A DNA stretch of 64,000 bases from Pseudophaeobacter sp965641885 (lineage in GTDB: Bacteria > Pseudomonadota > Alphaproteobacteria > Rhodobacterales > Rhodobacteraceae), in contig OZ282574.1 of the NCBI GenBank assembly GCA_965641885.1, forward strand, positions 3,162,001 to 3,226,000, in the 5' to 3' direction. Positions 26,800 through 35,365 of this stretch are shown here, in pieces. Under the pieces are notes generated by a model, which saw only the letters and a list, made by a program, of their open reading frames with translations, searched no databases and had not been told where the DNA came from. Each line of letters starts with the position of its first letter. Position 1 is the stretch's first letter. Made by a program: the position numbers and the translations under genes.

Positions 26800-27576
26800 T
26801 CAGCCACCCTTGCGGATTTTTCGCTCCATAAGGATTTCAAACAGGCGTGGTGACAGACGATTTATGATCCAGGACACGCGCGCGATGCGCCCAACCGGAA
26901 TGAAACTGCGGCCCCGTTCCAGACCATCCAATATCTGCTGTGCCGCCATGTCGGGCTGCATATAGTCCACCCCATCCGCCGCCGAGCCCGGGCGGGCAAT
27001 CCCCGATGACGTGGATTCTGGATTGCCAATATTGGTGGCGACAAAACTGGGGGCTGCGATCACGCAGCGCACGCCATGGGGCATTTCTTCCGAGCGCAGG
27101 GATTTAAAAAAGCCCTCCAGCGCGTGTTTGCTGGCCGCATAGGCGGTGCGGCGATACAGCGGGCAGAACCCGGCCACCGAAGAAATCGCCAGATGCACGC
27201 CCTGGGTTTTGCGCAGGTCCAGCTGCAGGGCCTGCGCCATATTGACGGCGGCAAAGTAGTTGATATCAAAAACTTTTCGATGTGCCAGGTCGCCAAGGTC
27301 CGAGAAATCGCCGATCCAGGTCAACCCCGCGTTATAGATGACCAGATCAATCGATCCTGTCGCCTGTCGGATCTCGGCGCAAAGCGTTTGCAGCGCGGCG
27401 GTATCGGTCAAGTCACAGCCATAGGTCTGGCGATTTGCTAGTGGCGCAAGTGCCTCTAGCGCCGGGCCCGGCAGGTCGAGCAACACAGTTGACCAGCCCC
27501 GCTCTCGCAACGCAGCATCCAGCGCCAGACCCAGGCCGCCGGCGCCGCCGGTCACAATTGCAGTTTTGCCCATCAT
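26800..27576 (-). CDS. Short-chain dehydrogenase/reductase
   Basis: This 258-residue classical SDR has the N-terminal cofactor loop TGGAGGLGLAL, the NAG strand (VIYNAGLTW), the catalytic serine in AISSVAGF and the YAASK catalytic motif. The substrate is unknown. The start at 27576 overlaps the upstream epimerase stop (ATGA); a 27597 start would extend it by seven residues. It is the last gene of the FMO/symporter/epimerase/SDR operon, which suggests it oxidises or reduces an intermediate made by the upstream enzymes. Confidence 0.88.
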   Translation of the reverse strand: MMGKTAIVTGGAGGLGLALDAALRERGWSTVLLDLPGPALEALAPLANRQTYGCDLTDTAALQTLCAEIRQATGSIDLVIYNAGLTWIGDFSDLGDLAHRKVFDINYFAAVNMAQALQLDLRKTQGVHLAISSVAGFCPLYRRTAYAASKHALEGFFKSLRSEEMPHGVRCVIAAPSFVATNIGNPESTSSGIARPGSAADGVDYMQPDMAAQQILDGLERGRSFIPVGRIARVSWIINRLSPRLFEILMERKIRKGG

Positions 27577-28505
27577 AGCCCCGCCGCCTTTTGCCAAAGC
27601 GCAAACACCTGCGCGCTTGTGAGCTCGGGCACATAGCCAAACTCAGATTTTAGTGCACTGTTGGCGAGCACCGGACGATACTGCAAAAACCGCACCTGCG
27701 CTGGCCCATAGCGTGACAGTTTCAGCGGATGTGCAATGCCAAGCGCCAGTTTGATGAGCCACACAGGCAGGCGCAGGATTGGCTTGCGCAGGGCCTGCGC
27801 CAGCTGCGTCACCCCAAGTGCGCCGTCACCGGCCACGTTGAATATCCCCTCTGGCCCCTCGCCCGCTGCACGTTTGAGAATGCGCGCCAGATCACGCGTC
27901 CAGATAAAGACAAAGGGGCTTTCGCAGCCCCTAAGCGCCAGCAGGCGGGGTTTGTGAAACAGCGCGGTGATCTGGTTCTCCAGCCCCGCGCCCAGCACTG
28001 TGCCCACCCGCAGCACCACCTGCTGCATCTCTGGCACCGCTTTGCGGGCCTCGGCCAGCATCTCTTCGACCTGACGTTTGTGGTCTGAGTAGGCAAATTC
28101 CACATTGCCGCGCAGAGCGGCCGTTTCAACCAACGGCACCGGGTTGTCGGCGTGATAGCCGTATGCCGCCCCCGATGAGGTCACCACAAGCCGTGTCACG
28201 CCATGCAGACTGCAGGCTGCGATCACATTGCGTGAGCCGACGACATCAACCGAATGGGCAAAGGCGCGTGTGGTCGGTGACACGATAGAGGCGAGATGGA
28301 TCACCACGTCAGGACGTTCGCGTCCGATCACCTCGTATGGATCATTGCCGCGCACATCAAGGGGTTCAAACCGTATGCCCTCGGGGAGGTTTGCAGGCCG
28401 GGCCACGTCAGTTGCAAGCACCTCAAACCCCTGTTCTTCTGCCAGCTCCTGCAACAATGCCGAGCCAACCGCACCAGCGGCGCCTGTGATCAGTATCTTG
28501 GTCAT
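27573..28505 (-). CDS. NAD-dependent epimerase/dehydratase family protein (extended SDR)
   Basis: This 310-residue extended SDR has the N-terminal Rossmann motif ITGAAGAVGSAL, the VVTSSGAAYG strand and the YSDHK catalytic motif. Members act on nucleotide sugars, steroids or small alcohols, so the substrate is not defined. The start overlaps the symporter gene's stop by four bases, so it is tightly coupled within the operon. Confidence 0.88.
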   Translation of the reverse strand: MTKILITGAAGAVGSALLQELAEEQGFEVLATDVARPANLPEGIRFEPLDVRGNDPYEVIGRERPDVVIHLASIVSPTTRAFAHSVDVVGSRNVIAACSLHGVTRLVVTSSGAAYGYHADNPVPLVETAALRGNVEFAYSDHKRQVEEMLAEARKAVPEMQQVVLRVGTVLGAGLENQITALFHKPRLLALRGCESPFVFIWTRDLARILKRAAGEGPEGIFNVAGDGALGVTQLAQALRKPILRLPVWLIKLALGIAHPLKLSRYGPAQVRFLQYRPVLANSALKSEFGYVPELTSAQVFALWQKAAGL

Positions 28506-29404
28506 CGTGTCGCCTCCGTCCGGGCCATGATACGGGCCAGCACAATGCCGGAAACCGCGTGCCAGATGCCCCAGAGAGCAGCCACCACCGCCATGCCGCC
28601 AAGGCCGTTGAAAAAGCCAAAGATCAACACCAGCCCCAGGCCCGAGTTTTGAATGCCCGTCTCAATCGTCACCGCGCGCCGGTCATAACTGGACAGGCCC
28701 GCCAGCGTGGCGGTGCCATAGCCTCCGGCAAAGGCAATCGCATTGTGGACGACAACCAGCGCACCAACGTATTGCGCAAAGCTGAGGAAAAAACCCCAGT
28801 TTGCTGCCAGCGCCAGCACCACAAAGGCCAGAAAGATCAGCATCGACAGGTTCTGCATCGGGCGTCGCACCCGGTTTGCCAGATCTGGATAACGCGCGTT
28901 CAGCACCATCCCCAGAATGAGCGGCAGGATCAGCATCAGACTGACGGTAATGGCGACCTGAACCGGGTCGATCTGCACCGTGTTCAAAATCTCCCTGCTG
29001 GGCGCATACAGCCGCCCCCAAAAGGCAATGTTCAGCGGCGTGATCAGGATTGCGCCTACGGTGGCAAAGGCCGTCATCGAGACCGAAAGCGCCGCGTTGC
29101 CCCCCGCCCTGTGGGTGATAAAGTTAGAGATATTGCCCCCCGGACAGGCCGCCACCAGGATCAGTCCCAACGCAATTGAAGCCCGGGGTTGCACCACAAG
29201 GATCAGCAGATAGGTCAGTACCGGCAGCACAACAAATTGCGAGATCAGCCCGGTCACAACCGGCTTGGGCGCACGCATCAGACGACCAAAATCGCGTGGT
29301 TTGAGATCCAGGGCGATTGAGAACATTACAACCGCCAGAATGGCATTCATCAGCAGCAGGCTGGAGGCGCTGAAATTGAGGACCGTGCTATCCAGCGTGT
29401 TCAT
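28502..29404 (-). CDS. Bile acid:sodium symporter (BASS) family transporter
   Basis: This 300-residue inner-membrane protein has nine or ten hydrophobic segments and the BASS landmarks ACPGGNISNFITHRAGGNAALS (the sodium-site crossover region, about residues 84-105) and TGIQNSGLGLVLIF near 240. BASS proteins move organic anions with sodium: bile acids, pyruvate, pantoate or sterol-like acids. The cargo is unknown here; operon partners suggest an organic acid that is then oxygenated and reduced. Confidence 0.88.
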   Translation of the reverse strand: MNTLDSTVLNFSASSLLLMNAILAVVMFSIALDLKPRDFGRLMRAPKPVVTGLISQFVVLPVLTYLLILVVQPRASIALGLILVAACPGGNISNFITHRAGGNAALSVSMTAFATVGAILITPLNIAFWGRLYAPSREILNTVQIDPVQVAITVSLMLILPLILGMVLNARYPDLANRVRRPMQNLSMLIFLAFVVLALAANWGFFLSFAQYVGALVVVHNAIAFAGGYGTATLAGLSSYDRRAVTIETGIQNSGLGLVLIFGFFNGLGGMAVVAALWGIWHAVSGIVLARIMARTEATR

Positions 29405-30747
29405 GACGCACCTCGCGCCAGTTTGGCGATCCAGCCGGTGACCGCTTTGCGATAGGTGGCTTTGTCGACGTAATAGGCCATGCGCGCCAGTTTCAGATAC
29501 TGCATACCACCAGTCGCGCGCTGAAAGCCTGCGGACTTCTCCGCCTTGAGCTGCTGCGCGCTGGCGGATCCGGCCTGGATACCTTTGATATAGCGCGCCA
29601 CCATCTCGGCCTGCTCGTGCCGCCCCTGCCAGCCCAAGCCCGAGGCCTCGACCATGCCCAGCACAAAGAGATCATCGCGGCTGGGGTGCATGCAGTTGAG
29701 ATAGAGATGCGGCGCCGCCCCCTGCCAGTTGAGCAGCTCTTTGTCGATAAAGGGATAGTGCAGCAGATAGCCGGTGGCCGTCAGGATCATATCATACTCT
29801 GACTGGCTGCCATCGGTGAAGTGCACCGTCTTGCCCTCAATGCGGTCAATGTCCGGACGGACCTTCAGGTCGCCATGGCCTGCATGAAACAGGATCAGCG
29901 AATTCACCACCGGGTGGCTCTCGTAGAGTTTATAGTCCGGTTTGGGAAAGCCGTATTTCTGCGGATCCCCCACAAACCATTTCAGGATAAATCCATCGAC
30001 ATGACGCTTTAGCCACATGGGCAGACGGATGGCGCCGCCCAGGGTGTCGGCGGGTTTGCCAAAGACATATTTCGGCACAAAATAATATCCGCGCCGCAGC
30101 GAGATATCACAGCTTACGCCGTGGTGAATGGCATCCACTGCGATATCACAGCCCGAGTTGCCCGCCCCGACTATCAGCACGCGTTTGTCGGCAAACTGGC
30201 GCGGATCGCGGTATTTGGCGGAATGGATCATCTCGCCCGCAAACGCCCCTTTAAAGCTGGGAACATTGGGCTCGGCCAGGGTACCATTAGCGATCAGCAC
30301 GCCCGCAAACAGGCCACTGTGTTCCTGGCCAGCCTCGTCGCGCCAGCACAGGCGCCAGCCCTCGCCCTGCTGGCCAAGTGGTTCGCAGGACGTCACCTCG
30401 CAGCCAAAGACGTAGTGCTGGTAGAGATCAAAATGGGTGGCGAAATCACGAAAGTAACGGCGCATCTCGTGGTGCGAGGGGTATTCAGCCACCTCCTCAC
30501 GCATCGGAAAGTCGTCAAATTGAGTCATGTTTTTGGACGAAATCAAATGCGCGCTGTCATACATGGTCGACTGCGGGGCATCGATATCCCAAAGCCCGCC
30601 CACATCGGAATGCAGCTCAAACCCCTGAAACGGGATCCCTTGTTCTTTCAGAACCTTTGCCATCGCCAGCCCCATCGGACCCGCACCAATCAGCGCAAAT
30701 TTCTCGCTCACGGCGCCATCCGGCGTCGCCCTCCCCGTTTTCGTCAT
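29401..30747 (-). CDS. Flavin-containing monooxygenase (class B FMO)
   Basis: This 448-residue flavoenzyme has the N-terminal FAD-binding loop LIGAGPMGLAM, the FMO fingerprint FAGEMIHSAKY (FxGxxxHxxxY, the FMO rather than Baeyer-Villiger form), and the second nucleotide loop VLIVGAGNSGCDIA for NADPH. The late TATGYLLHYPF motif is also typical. It should oxygenate a nitrogen, sulfur or carbonyl group of an unidentified substrate. It is the first gene of the operon, 76 bp from the divergent TetR gene, with a palindrome between them. Confidence 0.9.
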   Translation of the reverse strand: MTKTGRATPDGAVSEKFALIGAGPMGLAMAKVLKEQGIPFQGFELHSDVGGLWDIDAPQSTMYDSAHLISSKNMTQFDDFPMREEVAEYPSHHEMRRYFRDFATHFDLYQHYVFGCEVTSCEPLGQQGEGWRLCWRDEAGQEHSGLFAGVLIANGTLAEPNVPSFKGAFAGEMIHSAKYRDPRQFADKRVLIVGAGNSGCDIAVDAIHHGVSCDISLRRGYYFVPKYVFGKPADTLGGAIRLPMWLKRHVDGFILKWFVGDPQKYGFPKPDYKLYESHPVVNSLILFHAGHGDLKVRPDIDRIEGKTVHFTDGSQSEYDMILTATGYLLHYPFIDKELLNWQGAAPHLYLNCMHPSRDDLFVLGMVEASGLGWQGRHEQAEMVARYIKGIQAGSASAQQLKAEKSAGFQRATGGMQYLKLARMAYYVDKATYRKAVTGWIAKLARGAS

Positions 30748-30785
30748 TGCTCTCTCCCATTCGCGCCTGTTTGTTGTCTTTTAGA

Positions 30786-30801
30786 TTGAACGTACGTTCA
30801 A
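30786..30801. promoter_or_regulatory. Perfect 16-bp palindrome, probable TetR operator
   Basis: TTGAACGTACGTTCAA is a perfect palindrome in the 76-bp gap between the FMO and TetR start codons. It fits a TetR-family dimer site and is positioned to repress both directions. Confidence 0.85.
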
Positions 30802-30823
30802 AATAGGGCAAGCTATTTCTGAC

Positions 30824-31489
30824 ATGACTGGAAAAGTACAAGAAAATCAGCGGCAAAGAGCCCCCAGCAAGCGCTCTCTTGCCACGCGGGACCGCATTTT
30901 TGATGCGGCGGAACAGCTGTTTTCTGAGCGTGGTTTTGAGGGGGCTACGATTCGCGACATTGCGCGAATGGCTGGGGTGCAGGGCGCTTTGGTCAATCAC
31001 CACGGCGGCAGCAAGGAGGTGTTGTTCGCCACCATTGTGGCGCGGCGCGCCGATGAATTGTCCCAGCTCAGGCTGAACGCACTGGCGCAGATGCAGGCCA
31101 GCGGCCCGCTCACGCTGCGTCAGATCCTGACCTGTTTTATCACGCCCTTCATCGACAAGACCCTGAATGGCGGCGCACCCTGGTCTGCCTATGGGCGCTT
31201 GATTGCACATGTGTCATCAGATGCGCGCTGGCGTCACATCTCAGAAACGTGCTTTGACCCCACGGTCACCGTTTTTCTGGATGAGATATCCAAGGTGCTG
31301 CCGCAGGCTAGCCGCGAGACGCTCAGCACTCATTTTGTCTTTACCGTCTCGTCAATGCTGTCGCTGTGCACCTCGCGCTGGCGGATTGAGGCTCTGTCAC
31401 AAGGCACTGCTGAACACGATCTGCTTCAGACGCTGCTTGATTTTTGCGAAGCCGGGTTCACATCTGCAGGCCAGGACGCGCAGGGATAA
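30824..31489 (+). CDS. TetR family transcriptional regulator
   Basis: This 221-residue regulator has an N-terminal helix-turn-helix at about residues 20-65 (TRDRIFDAAEQLF, then IRDIARMAGVQGALVNHH) and a helical C-terminal ligand domain. The basic N-terminus (about 18 residues) precedes the DNA-binding domain. It is divergent from the FMO operon, and the palindrome at 30786-30801 is its probable operator. The inducing ligand is unknown but is likely the FMO or symporter substrate. The gene converges with the glycerophosphodiesterase gene, 21 bp apart. Confidence 0.9.
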   Translation: MTGKVQENQRQRAPSKRSLATRDRIFDAAEQLFSERGFEGATIRDIARMAGVQGALVNHHGGSKEVLFATIVARRADELSQLRLNALAQMQASGPLTLRQILTCFITPFIDKTLNGGAPWSAYGRLIAHVSSDARWRHISETCFDPTVTVFLDEISKVLPQASRETLSTHFVFTVSSMLSLCTSRWRIEALSQGTAEHDLLQTLLDFCEAGFTSAGQDAQG

Positions 31490-31510
31490 AATCGGCGCAG
31501 CCCGAAGGGT

Positions 31511-32470
31511 CTATCGCTTTGCGGTGCTTTGGGGAGGCTGCGACCAGTTCAGGCCATGCGCCAGCAGACGGCGCTGCACCCGACCCGGGTAGTCCGACAC
31601 GATGGCATCAACGCCAAGCCCGATCATCCGGTCGATATCTGCCACCTCGTTCACCGTCCAGACCGCCACCCGCAGACCCAGCGCGCGGGCCCGTGCCAGG
31701 GCCTGTGCCGTGACATCGAGATAATGCGGACACCACAGGGCACCGCCTGCCTCTGCCACCAGATCGGGCGGGCTCACACCTGGCGCCGTCAGGTCGGGAC
31801 AGGCACCGTTGGCACTGTCTTCGCCTGTATCAGCAGCATTTCGTGGCAGCTGCGTCAGAAAGGAGGTGGGCATCTCCGGGGCAATCAGCTGGCATTCCGC
31901 CAGCAGGTTCCAGTCAAAACTATGCATCAATGTGCGGCTCGACAGACCCAGGGCGCGCACCTCGGCCACCACCGCCGTTGCAATCGCAATACGGGCTGTG
32001 GGCTCTTTCATCTTTTCCGGCTCTGATTTGATTTCAAGCATCAAATGCACGTCTTCAAATCCCGGCGCGGCCACCAGCTGGCAAAGATCCCGCAGCTGCG
32101 GAATGCGCGCGCCATACAAAAACGCCTGATCCGGAAACCGCTGGCCATAGGCGCTATGGCCGTCCAGCCCGCCCACATCCAACTGCGCAAGATCAGCCCA
32201 GTCGAGATCCGAAACCTTGGCTTCCTCGCCCAGCCAATGCCCCTCTTGATCCCGCACAATAGAGCGCGTCAGGCTATGATTATGGGTGATCACCGGCACG
32301 TTGTCGCGGGTCATGGCCACATCGAATTCCAGCAGGCGCACGCCACAGGCCAGCGTAAAGGCAAAGCCCTCCATGGTGTTTTCCGGCATGATGCCGCGCG
32401 CGCCCCGATGGCCGACGACCCGTATCAGGCCATCGCCACCGGAAAACGCCTCTAGCTGAGGGTATTGCAT
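31511..32470 (-). CDS. ugpQ: Glycerophosphodiester phosphodiesterase (UgpQ-like)
   Basis: This 319-residue protein hydrolyses glycerophosphodiesters to glycerol-3-phosphate and an alcohol. The GDPD TIM-barrel signature is present: GHRGARGIMPENTMEGF (catalytic histidine and Arg-Gly-x-x-Pro-Glu-Asn), LLEFDVAMTRDNVPVITHNH with the metal ligands and the second catalytic histidine, and the C-terminal VAVWTVNEVADIDRMI. There is no signal peptide, so it acts on imported diesters in the cytoplasm. Its ATG shares one base with the ugpC stop, consistent with the ugp operon. Confidence 0.93.
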   Translation of the reverse strand: MQYPQLEAFSGGDGLIRVVGHRGARGIMPENTMEGFAFTLACGVRLLEFDVAMTRDNVPVITHNHSLTRSIVRDQEGHWLGEEAKVSDLDWADLAQLDVGGLDGHSAYGQRFPDQAFLYGARIPQLRDLCQLVAAPGFEDVHLMLEIKSEPEKMKEPTARIAIATAVVAEVRALGLSSRTLMHSFDWNLLAECQLIAPEMPTSFLTQLPRNAADTGEDSANGACPDLTAPGVSPPDLVAEAGGALWCPHYLDVTAQALARARALGLRVAVWTVNEVADIDRMIGLGVDAIVSDYPGRVQRRLLAHGLNWSQPPQSTAKR

Positions 32471-33525
32471 CAGCCCGCCAGCCGTTTTTGTGTCTCTATG
32501 TCAAACAGGTGCAAATTCTCAAAAGCAACAGAGAACCGGTGCTGCGCCCCGCTGGTTGTGGTCACATGCCCCGCCACAGAGGCCACCATGGCGTGATCGG
32601 TGCCATTCAGTGTGCCGTGCAGCAATGTGTTGGCGCCCAGTTGTTCAACCATATCGACGTCAATTATGATCGGCCCCGCCGCATCCGGCACCAGATGTTC
32701 CGGGCGCAGGCCAAGCAGCGCCTCGCCCTGATGCGCTAGCGCCCCGGCCAGTTTTATGCCGGCGGGCAAAACCACCCCATCGGTCTCTACTATGGCAGGG
32801 ATGAAATTCATCGCCGGGCTGCCAATGAATCCCGCAACAAAGACCGAGGCCGGCCGGTCATAGAGCTCTATCGGGGTGCCGAATTGCTCAACATAGCCGC
32901 CGTTCAGAACCATCAGACGATCGCCGAGGGTCATCGCCTCAACCTGGTCATGGGTCACATAGATCGAGGTCACGCCCAGGCGCTGTTGCAGCTTGCGGAT
33001 TTCCAGCCGCATCTGCACCCGCAGTTTGGCATCGAGATTTGACAGTGGTTCATCAAACAAGAACACCTGCGGGTCGCGCACAATGGCCCGCCCCATGGCC
33101 ACACGCTGACGTTGCCCGCCTGACAATTGCCGCGGCTTACGGTCAAGATATTGACCGATTTCAAGAATATCCGCCGCCTCTTCTACGCGTTTGTTGATCT
33201 CTGCCTTTGAGAGTTTGCGGATCTTCAGACCATAGGCCATGTTTTCGCGCACGCTCATATGCGGATAAAGCGCGTAGTTCTGGAACACCATGGCGATATC
33301 GCGCGCCGAAGGCTCCAGCTCGTTCACCCGACGATCACCAATGCGGATCTCGCCAGAGGTGACGGTTTCAAGCCCGGCAACCATGCGCAAAAGCGTTGAT
33401 TTTCCGCAGCCAGACGGGCCGACGATAACAATGAATTCTCCATCATTAATGTCGCCCTCAACATGGTGCAGCACTTCTGTCGAGCCGTAGGATTTGGTCA
33501 GATCGGTAAGTTTAATTTCGGCCAT
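32470..33525 (-). CDS. ugpC: sn-Glycerol-3-phosphate ABC transporter ATP-binding protein UgpC
   Basis: This 351-residue CUT1-type ATPase has Walker A GPSGCGKST, the Q-loop MVFQNYALYPHMSV, signature LSGGQRQRV, Walker B VFLFDEPLSNLD and H-loop YVTHDQVEAMT, followed by an OB-fold regulatory domain. Gene order ugpB-ugpA-ugpE-ugpC-ugpQ assigns it to glycerol-3-phosphate or glycerophosphodiester import; the ATPase alone could not be distinguished from MalK. Confidence 0.93.
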   Translation of the reverse strand: MAEIKLTDLTKSYGSTEVLHHVEGDINDGEFIVIVGPSGCGKSTLLRMVAGLETVTSGEIRIGDRRVNELEPSARDIAMVFQNYALYPHMSVRENMAYGLKIRKLSKAEINKRVEEAADILEIGQYLDRKPRQLSGGQRQRVAMGRAIVRDPQVFLFDEPLSNLDAKLRVQMRLEIRKLQQRLGVTSIYVTHDQVEAMTLGDRLMVLNGGYVEQFGTPIELYDRPASVFVAGFIGSPAMNFIPAIVETDGVVLPAGIKLAGALAHQGEALLGLRPEHLVPDAAGPIIIDVDMVEQLGANTLLHGTLNGTDHAMVASVAGHVTTTSGAQHRFSVAFENLHLFDIETQKRLAG

Positions 33526-33535
33526 TGAGGACGTC

Positions 33536-34387
33536 CTATTTATCGGTTTCCGTCAAGCCCTGCACAAAGAGCTTTTGCATCGAGATGACGACAAAGATCG
33601 GCGGGATCATCGCCAAAAGCGCCGTCGTCATGATGATATTCCATTGCGGGCTTTGCTCGGCTGCCTCAAGCATCTGTTTGATCGACATGACGATTGTGGT
33701 CATCGAGGTGTCGGTGGTGATCAGCAGCGGCCAGAGGTACTGGTTCCAGCCAAAGATGAAGAGGATGACAAACAGCGCCGCGATATTGGTCCGCGACAGC
33801 GGCAGCAGGATGTCAAAGAAGAACCGCATCGGCCCCGCCCCATCAATGCGCGCGCTTTCCAGCATCTCGTCAGGCACCGTCAGGAACACCTGGCGGAACA
33901 TGAAGGTCGCGGTGGCCGAGGCAATCAGCGGGATCGAAAGCCCCCAATAGCTGTTGAGCATGCCAAGATTGGCAACCACTTCAAATGTCGGCAGAATCCG
34001 CACCTCTACCGGCAGCATCAGGGTGATAAAGATCATCCAGAAACAGGTCATACGGAAGGGGAAGCGAAAGTAGACAATCGCAAAGGCCGACAGCAGCGAA
34101 ATCGCGATCTTGCCGAGCGAAATCATCATCGCCATGGCCAGACTGTTGAACAGCATCAGCCAGACAGGCGCACCTTGCGAACCGCTAAGACCGGTGCCAA
34201 ACAGCGTCTGTGTCAGGTTGTCCCACAGGTGGGTGCCGGGCCACAAAGGCAGCGGCACCTGGTTCATCCGCAGCTCATCATGGGTGGCGGCGACAAAGGT
34301 GATCCAGATCGGCAGCGCAATCGCGATGACACCCAGGATCAGCACGAAATGCGTCAGGATCGACGTCAGGGGGCGATCTTCAACCAT
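33536..34387 (-). CDS. ugpE: sn-Glycerol-3-phosphate ABC transporter permease UgpE
   Basis: This 283-residue inner-membrane protein has six predicted segments and the EAA-type loop EMLESARIDGAGPMRFFFDIL near residues 180-200. Its N-terminus resembles UgpE (VEDRPLTSILTHFVLILGV). The ATG overlaps the ugpA stop by one base, so the two permeases are coupled. Confidence 0.93.
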   Translation of the reverse strand: MVEDRPLTSILTHFVLILGVIAIALPIWITFVAATHDELRMNQVPLPLWPGTHLWDNLTQTLFGTGLSGSQGAPVWLMLFNSLAMAMMISLGKIAISLLSAFAIVYFRFPFRMTCFWMIFITLMLPVEVRILPTFEVVANLGMLNSYWGLSIPLIASATATFMFRQVFLTVPDEMLESARIDGAGPMRFFFDILLPLSRTNIAALFVILFIFGWNQYLWPLLITTDTSMTTIVMSIKQMLEAAEQSPQWNIIMTTALLAMIPPIFVVISMQKLFVQGLTETDK

Positions 34388-35268
34388 CAGTATTCCACCT
34401 TTCTTTCAACATAGCGGAATTGGACCACGGTCATAGCAACCACCAACACCATCAGGATCACCGACTGCGCCGCCGAGCCGCCCAGATCAAGACCGACAAA
34501 GCCGTCATTGAACACCTTGTAGACAAGGATCGTGGTTGAGCTCCCCGGCCCGCCCTGCGTCACCGCATGGATGATGCCGAAGGTCTCGAAAAAGGCGTAG
34601 ACCATGTTGATCACCAGCAGGAAGAACGTCGTGGGTGAAATCAGCGGCAAGATGATCGTGACAAACCGGCGCCCCGGTCCTGCACCATCAATCGCTGCGG
34701 CCTCGATCACGCTATTGGGGATCGACTGCATCGCGGCGAGATAGAACAAAAAGTTATAGGCAACCTGTTTCCAGGCCGCGGCCATAATAACCAGCCCCAT
34801 CGCCTGATTGCCGTTCAGGTAGTGGTTCCAGTCAACCCCGACAAATTCAAGGAAATACGGGAAAATCCCCAGCGTTGGGTTGAACATGAATACCCAGAGC
34901 GCCCCCGCAAGGACCGGCGCCACCGCATAGGGCCAGATCAACAAGGTGCGATAAAACATTGCGCCCTTGACGACACGCTGCGCAAACCCGGCAAGGATCA
35001 GGGCGGTCCCCATCGAGAGTGCTGCAACTAAAACGGAAAACACCGCCGTGCGCAGAAAAGCATCAAGATAATGCTGGTCATGCCAAAGGACTTCGAAGTT
35101 TTCGAACCAGACAAATTCAGAGGACAGGCCAAAGGCGTCCTCGATCAAAAGCGACTGATACATCGCCTGACTGGCAGGCCAGATGAAAAACACCAGCGTG
35201 ATCGCCAGCTGTGGTGCAACCAGCATGTATGGCAAGGGTGAAGAAGGAAAGTGGACGCGTTTCAGCAT
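34387..35268 (-). CDS. ugpA: sn-Glycerol-3-phosphate ABC transporter permease UgpA
   Basis: This 293-residue permease has six predicted membrane segments and an EAA-type loop reading VIEAAAIDGAGPGRRFVTIILP. It starts LKRVHFPSSPLPYMLVAPQ, as UgpA proteins do. The frame is open back to 35331, but the ATG at 35268 is preferred because the extra residues lie in a repeat-rich spacer. It pairs with UgpE. Confidence 0.92.
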   Translation of the reverse strand: MLKRVHFPSSPLPYMLVAPQLAITLVFFIWPASQAMYQSLLIEDAFGLSSEFVWFENFEVLWHDQHYLDAFLRTAVFSVLVAALSMGTALILAGFAQRVVKGAMFYRTLLIWPYAVAPVLAGALWVFMFNPTLGIFPYFLEFVGVDWNHYLNGNQAMGLVIMAAAWKQVAYNFLFYLAAMQSIPNSVIEAAAIDGAGPGRRFVTIILPLISPTTFFLLVINMVYAFFETFGIIHAVTQGGPGSSTTILVYKVFNDGFVGLDLGGSAAQSVILMVLVVAMTVVQFRYVERKVEY

Positions 35269-35281
35269 GTGGTGCCCCGTT

Positions 35282-35312
35282 AGTGCCGCGTGTAAAGAGT
35301 GCCGCGTGTAAA
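35282..35312. repeat. Tandem direct duplication, period 16 bp, upstream of ugpA
   Basis: AGTGCCGCGTGTAAA occurs at 35282-35296 and again at 35298-35312, in the spacer between ugpB and ugpA. It is non-coding under the chosen ugpA start. Confidence 0.85.
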
Positions 35313-35319
35313 ACGAGAC

Positions 35320-35345
35320 CATGCCGCCCAAACCTGAGCGGCATG
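35320..35345 (-). promoter_or_regulatory. Intercistronic stem-loop between ugpB and ugpA
   Basis: A perfect 8-bp inverted repeat CATGCCGC (35320-35327) / GCGGCATG (35338-35345) with a 10-base loop lies just after the ugpB stop. Like the hairpin after the glucose-type binding protein, it may stabilise the binding-protein mRNA and reduce permease expression. Confidence 0.7.
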
Positions 35346-35365
35346 ATCCAATTTGTGTAACTGCA

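Noticed and set aside
26797..26802. Abutting stop codons of glk and the SDR gene as an unusual overlap
   Set aside because: Convergent genes with no spacer are uncommon but not remarkable in such a compact genome; no terminator could be identified there.
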